Assembly: GCA_900095095.1 (NCBI GenBank)
Contig: FMBT01000686.1
Span: 1-24,308, forward strand
DNA length: 24,308 nucleotides
Direction of reading: 5' to 3'
DNA from: Fragilariopsis cylindrus CCMP1102
Lineage: Eukaryota; Bacillariophyta; Bacillariophyceae; Bacillariales; Bacillariaceae
Positions 1 to 8,672 of this stretch are shown one piece after another. The notes under the pieces were generated by a model. That model was not told the DNA's origin, searched no databases, and saw only the letters and a program-made list of their open reading frames with translations. The stretch's first letter is position 1, and each line of letters begins with the position of its first letter. A program made the translations under genes and the position numbers.

Positions 1-4
1 TCTT

Positions 5-1128
5 TCAGATCAAAATCAAATATACATGCCACACTTTCCGATCGTAGTAAACCAATGGATTGAAGTAGGCATCGATTCTTTCCTGTCCTTGTTCTGTTCG
101 TTGTATAATTTGTATCTGAGTTTGAATTTTCTGAATTTGAGTATCAGTAGTCCGTGATGTTTTTAAAGAAGAGGAAGATGATACTATTCTTCTTCTACTG
201 CTATTTCCCGTCAGTAGCCCCTGGTGTTTCTCCTGTAACTGTACTATTCTATCAACAATCACATTATCTGCCTCATCATACAATCCTGTGATCTCAATTT
301 TAATAGTACCCCTATCATACTATTTCTGCTGCTGCTGCTGCTGCTTTCGTTGTCATTGTCGTTGCCATTCTCTCCTCCTGCTTCTATTGTTGCTGGTAGT
401 AGTAGTATTGCAGAATTAGGATGATCATTATTATTTTGCTGCATTAACCAAATTCTTTCTCGTTCTTCGATACTATCATGATTAATATCTTGTTGGCTGC
501 TTTTACCAACGACGCCATCCTCTGGTGGTGGTATTGATAATGATAGTGGTATTGGTATTGATGGACGTTTTGTCATGGAAATACCATCAAATACAACTGA
601 TACAGAATGAAATAATGATGAGGAAGATGAAGATGAATCATCATTTTCAGTTTCGTATTCATTATTATTCAATTTCGTTTTCATCTTCAATAATTTTTTT
701 AGTAAAGGAATCATATCCAATCGTTCTGGATCATTACTATTGGGACGAGAAGCAGGAGTACTAGAAGAGTCACCACTCCCGACTGTTTTATTTTTGGATT
801 TAGAATTATTTCCACCATTCTTTTTAGTCTTCTTTGTCTGCTTACTACTTTTCGTACTATACGTTTTCTTATAGTAATTATTATGCGTCTCCTCAGAAAT
901 TGAATCAGGACGTAAAAATGATAGAATCACATTATCATTATCATTATCGTCATTATCATTATTATTCTCTGCTGCATCATCTGAATAACCGTCATCACGA
1001 TCACGATGATCACGACGTAGATTTCTTTCACGAAAACGAATTGGTCCATTGCATCCATCAATTAATAATTGGAACTTCGTCACCACACTACTACTAACAG
1101 TAGTATCAGTAGACTCATCGTTCATCAT
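5..1128 (-). CDS. YacP-like NYN-domain protein, reading frame broken
   Basis: The first frame runs from the ATG at 1128 to a TGA at 259 (289 aa). It opens with an acidic/Ser-rich leader and the strand FQLLIDGCN, which resembles the start of YacP-like NYN domains (LLVDGYN, with the metal-binding Asp). HSVSVVFDG near residue 175 fits the second conserved strand. The expected third motif, IEITGLYDEADNVIVDRIV, lies in another frame that is open from about 322 down to 5 (codon GGT at 308-310 onward). Reading through would need one extra base, or a -1 shift, near the four-G run at 308-314. Between the motifs are long Asn/Asp/Ser/Lys stretches, common in this window. NYN proteins are predicted RNases acting on RNA. 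The C-terminus ends at a TGA (5-7) or continues past the edge through an intron. Family call is moderate; whether the break is a sequence error, a null allele or real recoding is open. Confidence 0.5.
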
Positions 1129-1810
1129 CTTATACGATAGTAAGTCCGGCAGTGTAAGCGTATGCGTACGTGCGCACTGACTCTCTGTCTAGCTCTTTAG
1201 CTATCTATCTGGCTAGTACTACCAGACTGGGTTTATCTGTTTCGTCGTCACGTGTGTTTGTTCTCTATGTAAGAAATCTGTTTGTACAGTACAACCGGTA
1301 TGCTAATGATGATGTGTTGTTGTTGTGAGATCGGCGTTCGGCAGAAACTTAATGAGAAAATGAGAAAGTTGAAAAAAAAAAATAGAACGAACGATCAAGA
1401 GGGATCGGAGTGAACGAGAAAACAAGTAGCTTTAGAAGATTTTTTGAGAATAAAAAATATAGGGAGAGATTTTTTTCAGTCGTATATAAGATTGATCTAT
1501 TCGACTCAATCGACTTAAACTCAAATTGTAAAGAACACATACATGATATCATGTTTCACAACCACATAACGAATGAATGAATGAATTGAATCAGCAAAGA
1601 AGCAATGATTGTTTTGATATCTGTCACGTCAATCGCCATAGAATATCACAACTAGAGTGAAATGTACATGGAACTACTGTTTCAAGCAGATTGATGTCTG
1701 CTACAGAAGAGATAAGTGGATTCGAAGGGGAAGTATAAGGAGTTCTACTCGTTCGACGATACAATTCTCAGCTATACAACAACTAGCGAAGTTGCTTCGA
1801 CCAAAAAACG
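1129..1810. promoter_or_regulatory. Divergent intergenic region between the NYN and NFACT-R genes
   Basis: This 682-bp spacer separates two divergently oriented genes, so it must hold both 5' flanks. A TATATAAG stretch lies near 1483-1490 and a short GAAT repeat near 1571-1587, but neither sits at a convincing distance from a start codon. The small ORFs here have no recognisable content. No conserved element was identified. Confidence 0.3.
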
Positions 1811-2998
1811 ATGGTAGGACCTCAACGATGCTGCGCTGCAATTGTGTTGGCCTTGACACTAATAGCTGATGTCGTAAAGGCGTGGTCTCCACTGTCGCAG
1901 CCATTTGATTGTAAGACAATGAGAAGCAAATCTTCCGGAACACCAACACAATTGTACGGGGTCTTGTCGAGGTCAGCAATACTTAAACATAAGAGCAAAA
2001 AACAAGGTCCTCAACATTCTAGAAACAAAGTTCTAGAAAATATTAAACAGCAACCGATCACGCGGACTTTTCTCATGGATGCTATGGAGGAAGCAATTTA
2101 TCGGCAAACGACAGCCCTCGAGTGCTTGGAACTGGAACGCTGTAAATTGGTAGAGAAGCTCCGACTGGTCGAATCATCTACTCAGCAGCTCAATTCGAAT
2201 CTTGAACAACCAACAAATGAAGGGAATATGGACGATAATGGTGGTGGTGGTGGTAATGATCTCGAGACGAAGAAGAAGAAGAAAGAGAGAAATCCGAGGA
2301 TTGCACTTGATCGAGTCGCTACACGGAAACTCGAACTCCGCGAACGAATCACGAAGGTGGAAGAATTGCGTCATGAGCTGATGGTCGGTGGTGGGAACAG
2401 TGAAAGCAACAGCATTACTAGGCACAATTCCTCGCTTTCCGTCGCAGCTGCCGAATCCAGATTTCGAGTGATCATGGGATCGAACGGAAAACCCTGTTCC
2501 ATCCTGGATCGCCCAACAGACACTTGGAAGATCATTACGGAACAACGGTCCACTACTGGCGAGTTTGGGCGTCCCAAGGAATTCACTGGCCTCGTCTTTC
2601 ATTCGCCACTGGGTGTCCCCATTCTAGTTGGAAAATCGAAGGCCGAGTCCGACGGGATACTCCGAAGGGCCTCGCAGGGATCGGATCTTTGGTTCCAGGT
2701 GGAAGACTACGAGGGATCCCGTGTCCTTCTGCGGTCTTCTCTCGTTCGGGGTACGAAAAACTCGAAGATGTGTATCCAAATGGCAGCAGATCTTGCTGCC
2801 TATTACAGCGTGTGGGGAAGAGACCAGTACCACAACAAAAATGACTGCTTCGATACGGTTCCGGTCATGTACACAGATTCCAAACATGTAGCCAAACGTG
2901 GTACCAAGGTGGGGAGGATGCGGAAACGAAAATCCCTGGGGCGTTTGATAGGGCGACCCTCTAGTGTCGAAAGCATTGCACGAGAACTAGAACCATGA
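1811..2998 (+). CDS. Plastid-targeted NFACT-R (DUF814) domain protein
   Basis: A 395-aa intronless frame. Residues 1-24 form a hydrophobic signal peptide, and the cleavage region reads VVKA-WSP: A at -1, W at +1, P at +3. This fits the diatom ASAFAP-type rule for plastid import, in which F, W, Y or L is accepted at +1. A basic Ser/Thr-rich stretch follows (about 25-75). Two probable coiled-coil segments lie at about 85-130 and 160-192, split by a Gly/Asn/Lys linker. Residues about 249-380 match NFACT-R: LGVPILVGK, SDLWFQV, EGSRVLL, AADLAAYYS, VPVMYT, then a basic GTKVGRM tail. NFACT-R is the C-terminal RNA-binding domain of RqcH/NEMF/Tae2, which act on stalled large ribosomal subunits. The NFACT-N and HhH parts are absent, so CAT-tailing by this protein alone is unlikely. 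The usual DLWFH and GSH signatures read DLWFQ and GSR. The ATG at 1811 is chosen because it gives the pre-sequence. A role in plastid ribosome handling is inferred. Confidence 0.82.
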   Translation: MVGPQRCCAAIVLALTLIADVVKAWSPLSQPFDCKTMRSKSSGTPTQLYGVLSRSAILKHKSKKQGPQHSRNKVLENIKQQPITRTFLMDAMEEAIYRQTTALECLELERCKLVEKLRLVESSTQQLNSNLEQPTNEGNMDDNGGGGGNDLETKKKKKERNPRIALDRVATRKLELRERITKVEELRHELMVGGGNSESNSITRHNSSLSVAAAESRFRVIMGSNGKPCSILDRPTDTWKIITEQRSTTGEFGRPKEFTGLVFHSPLGVPILVGKSKAESDGILRRASQGSDLWFQVEDYEGSRVLLRSSLVRGTKNSKMCIQMAADLAAYYSVWGRDQYHNKNDCFDTVPVMYTDSKHVAKRGTKVGRMRKRKSLGRLIGRPSSVESIARELEP

Positions 2999-3019
2999 TA
3001 GATAGATAAAAACGATATG

Positions 3020-3025
3020 AATAAA
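3020..3025 (+). terminator. Possible polyadenylation signal of the NFACT-R gene
   Basis: AATAAA lies 22 bases after the TGA of the NFACT-R gene and is followed by further AATAAAA-like A-rich sequence. Position and sequence fit a eukaryotic poly(A) signal, but diatom signals are loosely defined and AT-rich flanks make chance matches common. Confidence 0.35.
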
Positions 3026-3073
3026 AGCGAGATAAAATAAAATAGAAACCAAACAAAAAACTTTTGTAACCCA

Positions 3074-3271
3074 TTAAGGGCAAAAGAAGCAAGTGCGGAA
3101 TTGAACTTTGTTTTCGGTTGTTACAATCGGTGGTGGCTTTGGATTTGAAATTTTCCGCCCGGTAGTTACTACTCCAATCAATGATGATGGTTGTCCCTTC
3201 CGTGCCACCAATCGTCGATGAATCGGTTGTCCTCTTTTGAATCGGATTGTTAATGGACGTTTTGATGACAT
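3074..3271 (-). CDS. Small hypothetical ORF, basic and Pro-rich
   Basis: A 65-aa frame convergent with the NFACT-R gene. It is rich in Arg/Lys with a PKPPP run and ends FRTCFFCP. The composition is less repetitive than most shadow frames in this window, which is the only argument for it. It could be a terminal exon of a minus-strand gene. No family recognised and no splice or promoter support seen. Confidence 0.2.
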   Translation of the reverse strand: MSSKRPLTIRFKRGQPIHRRLVARKGQPSSLIGVVTTGRKISNPKPPPIVTTENKVQFRTCFFCP

Positions 3272-4190
3272 GAAAAAAATTGTTACGTCTTGAAATGCAC
3301 CAGCAGCAGCAATTTCGAAGTGATATATATATATATATATATCGTCCGATCTAACAATATTGGCAATACAAATAATACCAAAAAATCAGAAATTGTAGTA
3401 TCCGCATCATTAATAGCAGTAGCAGTAGCAGTAGCAGTCATCTTTATACATATCATGACGATTACTGTACGACGACTAGTAGTAGTCGTAGTAATGGTAA
3501 TTCTAAATCGATCCCAAATTTGCTGTACAATACTACCTTTCACTTGATTTTATCAGACTGATAAAATTGTTGCATATAGGATACTATAGTCGAAAATGTA
3601 GGCTGTGTGTTCCATCAGTATATTCTATCAATCCGTCTCCATCGGCAATAATAGGTAGTGCAATTTGTGTTTTTTTGACGACGCCCTTGTTGCTGGTGGT
3701 GGTGGCACCGGTAGTGGCAGTGGTAGTGGTAGTGATGGTCTTGTGCGTGCGTCTATTGATGTGGTATCGGTATCGGAGGCGAGACGACGAACGGCTACCA
3801 CTATAGCACCACTATAGCACCACTTAGCAGCAGTAGCAGCAGTAGCAATAGCAGCCATCTCTGCGTCAATAATTGTATGTCTATAGTAACATCAGCAAGA
3901 ATATCAGCATCGGTAACACTGGGTTGTGGGTCTTAGCTACTTCATGCAGCTGGTACGACTTTAAAATTGAGTAGATAAATTCTTTTGATGTTGAACCACC
4001 TGTTGCTTTTGCTATCAGAGTCATGTCCGTAAATTGAAGAGTGTCGAAGCTATCAACTGTACCAAATTTGTCAATAAATGTGGTCGATGTTTCTCATCCA
4101 TTTTAGATATGAACCATGCACATCGTACATCATTACCTAGATGTCTCGTCGATATCAGGGCTTATATATACCAGGGTTCTCTATATGAAA
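3272..4190. other. Gene-poor spacer with microsatellites
   Basis: Holds a TA dinucleotide run at 3323-3342, a GCAGTA-type run at 3416-3438, GGTAGTG-like repeats at 3700-3735 and a short ACTATAGCACC duplication near 3799-3821. ORFs on both strands (for example minus 3628-3858) are translations of these simple repeats. No gene is supported. Confidence 0.5.
3323..3342. repeat. (AT)n microsatellite
   Basis: An uninterrupted alternating AT tract of about 20 bases. It is the purest dinucleotide run in the window. Confidence 0.9.
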
Positions 4191-4498
4191 TCGAAGTCGT
4201 CAGTGTCGTCTGATATCTAACTCTCATATATCAAAGTTTAAATCTCATCAGCATGGATGGAAAAAGGAAAAGGAAGAAGGGTGGTAGAAACAGAAGACAC
4301 AGTCGACGAGAGCTTCATAGCGTGAGGGATTCTGAAGATAATGATCGAAGTCGTCAGTGTCGTCTGATATCTAACTCTCATATATCAAAGTTTAAATCTC
4401 ATCAGCATGGATGGAAAAAGGAAAAGGAAGAAGGGTGGTAGAAACAGAAGACACAGTCGACGAGAGCTTCATAGCGTGAGGGATTCTGAAGATAATGA
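4191..4498. repeat. Exact 154-bp tandem duplication
   Basis: Two adjacent units, 4191-4344 and 4345-4498, appear identical over their full length when read side by side; each begins TCGAAGTCGTCAGTG and ends CTGAAGATAATGA. Because 154 is not a multiple of three, the basic frame starting MDGKRKRKKGGRNRR (ATG at 4253 and again at 4407) continues in different frames after each copy. The lack of differences suggests a very recent duplication, or an assembly artefact. No protein family is recognised. Confidence 0.93.
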
Positions 4499-6145
4499 TG
4501 AGCAATTGGGTGGTACAATATATACAAGTGTTTTCAATTTTGAATCTTGTTTTCCTTTTGGAAGATCGAAATTAATTGTGAGTAACTTAGAGTTATTATT
4601 TTTGTTTCAAAACAAAAGTGTATTATAGAAAGAAAAATACAACGCCATACTTATAGTACGGCACATTGTAGGAACAAGTGATGGCATAACACCTCTCTCA
4701 CAGAATTTTGTGTAAAACAGCTTCTATTTCAATTCAAAGAAGAATACTAGTAGCCGGAAGCGAAGCGAACGAGTGAAATATATCAATCAATAAATGCATC
4801 TCTCCGTAACCTTAAGTGAGTACTGTACCTTACATACATCATACATTATCCCAGCCTATTTATTCAACACCGTTATTTGTTATTGAACCTACTAGGATAA
4901 AAATATCAAAATTGTCTGACCCTTACAAAATCATATAACCAACCCTTTTCTCTATTTGTCCGAGTCAAGAACAATCAATAGGAATATGGTAAGGTATTAA
5001 TAATAGGGAAACAAAGTGCGAATTTTATATAATAATTTTATGTGGTAATTATCATGATGTGAGCAATAAACGCGGGCTGCGCTAAAAGTTACTTGATCCG
5101 TATCAAATTGTCAATTAACGCAACAATAAACCCATGTTCTTTACAGTAGATATATTAGGACTTATAGCGACAGTTTGCCATATCATTATTTGAAAAAATA
5201 TCAATTGTAATTGTAATTATACAATCCTTACAATATTATCAGCATCTACTTTCAACAAGAAGGGTATGACGAATTTTAAAAGTATAATGTCCTCTTATTA
5301 AATGTTATACTTTGATTATTCTTTCTATCAATTTTTGCATGCCATTGATATTTCATGGTAGGGTTTACTATTTGTATCAACTGTAAGTGTGTATAAATGT
5401 TAAATGTCCTCGTCTCATTTTATGAAGAGTTGTAATAATGAATTGTCTCATGTTTTCACATTATCAATTGAGAATTTTTCTTCTAGAATCTTCTCACAAA
5501 CCATAACTTCAACCCGATTTTCATTCTCCATAACGTGTCTTTATCTGAAATGTTATTGGCAGTTTGCAATTTCGCGCATGGCATCGCTATTCCTTCGGAT
5601 TCATTCTAGTATTGCAGCAGCAAGCAGGCAGCGTCATTCTGTGATAAACGGAATAAGTGCAAGTTTCGCAGTACTAGTAACAGTAGCAGGCAGTACCAGT
5701 ACTTCCTTCGTGCACCGGAAGATGTCCATAGAGCTATCGCATCAAATTTCACATGCATGGTAAAAGCACGGACCGGTACTTCCTCTGTGCACCGGAAGTT
5801 GTCCATGGAGCTATCGCGTAAAACCACTGTAGCAGCAAAATAAAAAAGGATATTTTGTTCTAACTATACAAGTAGATAAGTTTATCAAAAATGTTTTTTT
5901 ATATTATATATATTACAAAATTTCCCCCCAAATCGTCAGTGTGAAGTCCAGCAGAAGAAAAAGAACTGCGGATATCGTCACCAGTTTTGATCGACAGTTG
6001 CCCTTGCCACTATTTATCATGGCCGTGCCGTAGTCGATAGATAGTTGCTTTCATTGCAGCTATCATTATCGTTACTACTACTACTCCTACTCTCCTATCT
6101 CCGTTATTGTTGCCATTGTCGTTGTAATTGATGATAATGATGATC
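4499..6145. other. AT-rich spacer without a supported gene
   Basis: Mostly AT-rich unique sequence. A 119-codon plus-strand frame (5404-5763) has no recognisable domain and runs into the direct repeats at 5699-5820, so I do not call it a gene. Apart from those direct repeats I see nothing definite. Confidence 0.45.
5699..5820. repeat. 45-bp direct repeat, two copies 77 bp apart
   Basis: Copies begin at 5699 and 5776. Both read GTACTTCCTYYGTGCACCGG followed by AAG(A/T)TGTCCAT(A/G)GAGCTATCGC, with about five substitutions and no indels. Their first 15 bases match the left terminal repeat of the MITE-like element at 8405-8552 (TACTTCCTCCGTGCAACG), which suggests common origin from one small transposon family. 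Confidence 0.85.
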
Positions 6146-6562
6146 TTATAGTGTACTGTAGTACAATATAAGATCATCAGCTTCGCTATTAAGCTGTGCA
6201 TCATAAGCAAGGATTGCATCATGTGTAACTCGAAGCTCTGCAGCGTTAGTGGGATTATGATTCTCAAGATCAGATGGTAGTTGTCCTATTGTTGGCCCTG
6301 CAATAATTGGTGCATCCGTTGACAATGATGGTGATGATGATGATGGTAATGATGGTATTAACTTGGAGAATCTGGTGGAATACTGGTTAGTATTACTATT
6401 ATGTGTGTAGGATGATGCTGATGTATGCTGCTGCTGATACTGAAACTGTAGTCGTAGAATATTCGTAATAATAGTATCATGTTGCGATTTTTGTTGCAAC
6501 GACGATTTCATCATCTCTCCTCCAACTTTTGACTGAGATTTTTTTACTGAGATTACCTTCAT
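6146..6562 (-). CDS. Hypothetical 138-aa protein
   Basis: A frame from ATG at 6562 to TAG at 6146. The N-terminus is basic, the middle is Gln/Ser/Asn-rich, and the C-terminal 55 residues are non-repetitive and mixed in composition (PTNAAELRVTHDAILAYDAQ followed by an acidic end), which is unusual for a chance frame here. No signal peptide, membrane segment or known domain is seen. It stands alone between repeat-rich spacers and could be a small gene or the remnant of a longer one. Confidence 0.38.
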   Translation of the reverse strand: MKVISVKKSQSKVGGEMMKSSLQQKSQHDTIITNILRLQFQYQQQHTSASSYTHNSNTNQYSTRFSKLIPSLPSSSSPSLSTDAPIIAGPTIGQLPSDLENHNPTNAAELRVTHDAILAYDAQLNSEADDLILYYSTL

Positions 6563-6626
6563 GTTGGTGCTGTCGATGCTGCCAATTTAGATATAATAGA
6601 GTGCTTGCTGTGTTTTTTTTAATGAA

Positions 6627-6658
6627 AGTGAGTGAGTGAGTGAGTGAGTGAGTGAGTG
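6627..6658. repeat. (AGTG)8 microsatellite
   Basis: Eight uninterrupted AGTG units, just upstream (by gene orientation) of the minus-strand ORF that starts at 6562. Confidence 0.95.
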
Positions 6659-7022
6659 GGTATTTTTTCTATGAAATAATCGATTGGGTGTTTTGCACAA
6701 TGTCATATATAACAGTTATGATTACGGGAGGTTAAATTTTACCATTGTACTGCTGGAATTAAGTCCTAACAACAACGATTGCAATGTATCAGCAGCGTAT
6801 ACGTCATTACAGTATTCTTCTGTTTGATTCTTCAAGTTTGCTCTCTCACCAATAAGTGCCGTTAGGAAGCTATGATACGCTACCTTGGACCAAAATTTAA
6901 GCTACCATATTACATAAGTGATTTTTTATTTAATCCGATAATACCTGAGAGAGCATAACTGTAAAATTTTTCGCTCAGCAAGGATTACTGACGAATAGAA
7001 TATGAGTGTGTTTTCCTTTTTT

Positions 7023-7300
7023 GGAACAATCCACTTTTGATAATAATATTATGATCTATTCAACGCTACCAAGTACAATGAAGAATCGCAATCCTCAAAC
7101 AGTAAAATAATTAAATAACGTTTTTATAATAGTAAGTTACTATCACGAATCGCCATGAAATGTTTAAGTATCTTTTTCCTACTACTACGTGTGATCAATC
7201 CATTTTTGATATGATCTATTTAACGCTACCACGCACAATGAATCGCCATCCTAAATAGTAAAATAATAATTAAATAACGTTTTCCTAATAGTAAGTTAAC
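7023..7300. repeat. Two tandem copies of a dispersed repeat
   Basis: Copy A (7023-7139) and copy B (7141-7300) share the order: CAATCCA, TTTGATA, ATGATCTATT, AACGCTACCA, ACAATGAA, AGTAAAATAAT, TTAAATAACGTTTT, AATAGTAAGTTA. Copy B has an extra 5' part (TATCACGAATCG ... GAAATGTTTAAGT) that recurs at 8250-8365. No coding capacity is evident. Confidence 0.8.
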
Positions 7301-7340
7301 CGAGGCTTTGTAGTATAAACCCGGAGGGTTGGGACGAAGT

Positions 7341-7380
7341 CCCCCTCCTCGTCCCCTCCCCCCCTCCCTCCCCCTCCCTT
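7341..7380 (-). other. G-run tract on the minus strand (G-quadruplex-capable)
   Basis: The plus strand is almost pure pyrimidine with C-runs of 5, 4, 7, 3, 5 and 3, so the minus strand carries at least four closely spaced runs of three or more G. This is striking in an AT-rich region and can in principle form a G-quadruplex. No gene is associated. Confidence 0.7.
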
Positions 7381-7501
7381 GTACTTAAAGAAAAGAAGAA
7401 GGAGACGTGCACAGACCTGCACTGTTCACGGTACGATTTTAGTCCATTACTTATGAACCCTGCAATATATTTCAAAGGAATTTTCCTTATTAACACATGA
7501 A

Positions 7502-8018
7502 AATGGGAATGTACTGAATCGAACCTCCATGGATATTGGTTTGTTCAGTACAAACTTTATAGACGAAATATAGATATCTGTACTCTCAACAAACACAAAA
7601 AGTTTCGATTGGATTTGGTCATTTGGGAAAATTCTATGAGGTCTCTTAGTAAAAGACGAATAATATTTATTTTTTGAAAAAACACGTCCAATATGCCCGT
7701 TGATAATGGGTTCCCTCTTAACATAACAATATGATTAAAAATTATCGCTGTAACTAATATAGTAGTAATAGAGACATCTGTACTAGTACGATATCTATTA
7801 TTCTATTATTTGATTTTTAATCTTCATCTCTTAAGCACCTCTTGTGGCGATTCGAAATTCGCCTGCCACCCATATTTAACCTCATGGAATTTTCCCAAAT
7901 GACAAAATTCAACCGAATTTTTTGTCCTTGTTGAGAATATAGATATCTATATTTCGTCTTATAAGCTTTTGTAGAATAGATCAATATCCATGGAGGTTCG
8001 ATTCAATACATTCCCATT
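7502..8018. mobile_element. 517-bp foldback element with about 140-bp terminal inverted repeats
   Basis: The left arm (7502-7641) and right arm (7880-8018) are imperfect reverse complements over their whole length. Outer ends AATGGGAATGTAYTGAATCG and inner parts AAATATAGATATCT and CATTTGGGAAAATTC match well. The roughly 238-bp middle is AT-rich and has no ORF of note. No transposase is present, so this is a non-autonomous foldback or long-TIR MITE candidate. A clear target-site duplication was not found by eye. Confidence 0.85.
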
Positions 8019-8144
8019 GTCATGATGATGTGAATAATTTTCCATTTCAATACTTAATAATTTAAAAGAACTTTCTTTTTTTGCGAGGATCCCGTAGCAC
8101 GTCCAGCCAGACGCGCCTTTCGTACTCATTATTCCGTCTCTCGT

Positions 8145-8210
8145 CCAATCACAAGCGCCCGCTTTGTTTATACAACTAGTTGTAAAAACAGAACTGAACG
8201 CTGTGATTGG
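8145..8210. repeat. 66-bp imperfect palindrome centred on ACAACTAGTTGT
   Basis: A perfect 12-bp palindrome at 8172-8183 is flanked symmetrically by CCAATCACAAGCG (8145-8157) and CGCTGTGATTGG (8199-8210). Both ends are centred on the same axis, with partial complementarity in between. It could extrude as a cruciform; the inverted CCAAT motifs may be coincidental. Confidence 0.75.
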
Positions 8211-8249
8211 TTTAAAAGCTTCAGAGACTACCCCACATATCGAACCGAC

Positions 8250-8365
8250 TATCACGAATCGACTTGTGAAATGTTTAAGTAACTTTTTCCTACTAGAACG
8301 TGTGAACAATCCACGTTCGATTATGATCCATTTAACGCTACCACGCACAATGCATCGCCATCGCA
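8250..8365. repeat. Third copy of the dispersed repeat
   Basis: TATCACGAATCG, GAAATGTTTAAGTA, TTTTTCCTACTA, ACGTGTGA, CAATCCA and ATTTAACGCTACCACGCACA follow in the same order and orientation as copy B at 7141-7300. Copies B and C bracket the foldback element at 7502-8018. Confidence 0.85.
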
Positions 8366-8404
8366 CAATACAAACGCAGCCATAAAACAAGTACAGGTTA
8401 GAAG

Positions 8405-8552
8405 TACTTCCTCCGTGCAACGCTTAATGATCGTTTTCGAATCACTCTCCGTGCTTTAGCGCGTATTAATTTCCAAGCGATCCAAAAAATGCGTTACACA
8501 GAGGAAATTTTCAAACGATAGCGCGCGGTCATTAAGCGTTGCGGAGGAAGTA
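8405..8552. mobile_element. 148-bp MITE-like element
   Basis: Terminal inverted repeats: left 8405-8430 (TACTTCCTCCGTGCAACGCT plus TAATGA) and right 8529-8552, its reverse complement except for a 2-base gap. The internal 98 bases have no coding capacity. It lies upstream of the splice acceptor at 8672, so it may sit in the promoter or first intron of the HA-repeat gene. Confidence 0.8.
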
Positions 8553-8630
8553 GTCATCAGCATCTCGACGCACAAAATGCAAAAACTAAAACTGTACACG
8601 ACGCACTGTACTATAAAACAACACACAAGC

Positions 8631-8672
8631 AACTAACGCGAACGACAGCACACCTTCTTTTTTTTTTTGCAG
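8631..8672 (+). promoter_or_regulatory. Branch point and 3' splice acceptor before the HA-repeat gene
   Basis: CTAAC at 8632-8636 is followed by a long T-run and GCAG ending at 8672, a textbook branch site, pyrimidine tract and acceptor. It implies at least one upstream exon. The frame is open through the acceptor, so an apparent TTG start at 8667 is only the end of the intron. No matching donor could be identified confidently. Confidence 0.7.

Noticed and set aside
5404..5763. 119-aa plus-strand ORF
   Set aside because: No domain, signal or splice evidence, and its end lies within the 45-bp direct repeats.
5699..5820. CRISPR-like repeat-spacer unit
   Set aside because: Only two diverged copies, a eukaryotic context, and a link to a MITE end.
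7995..8006. GGTTCGATTC resembling a tRNA T-loop
   Set aside because: It is part of the foldback arm; no matching acceptor, D or anticodon arms surround it.
7959..8420. 153-aa minus-strand ORF
   Set aside because: It spans the right arm of the foldback element, the 66-bp palindrome and a dispersed repeat, and has no domain.
8667..8672. TTG start codon for the HA-repeat gene
   Set aside because: These bases lie in the T-run/GCAG of a splice acceptor; eukaryotic genes rarely start at TTG, and the sequence is better explained as the intron end.
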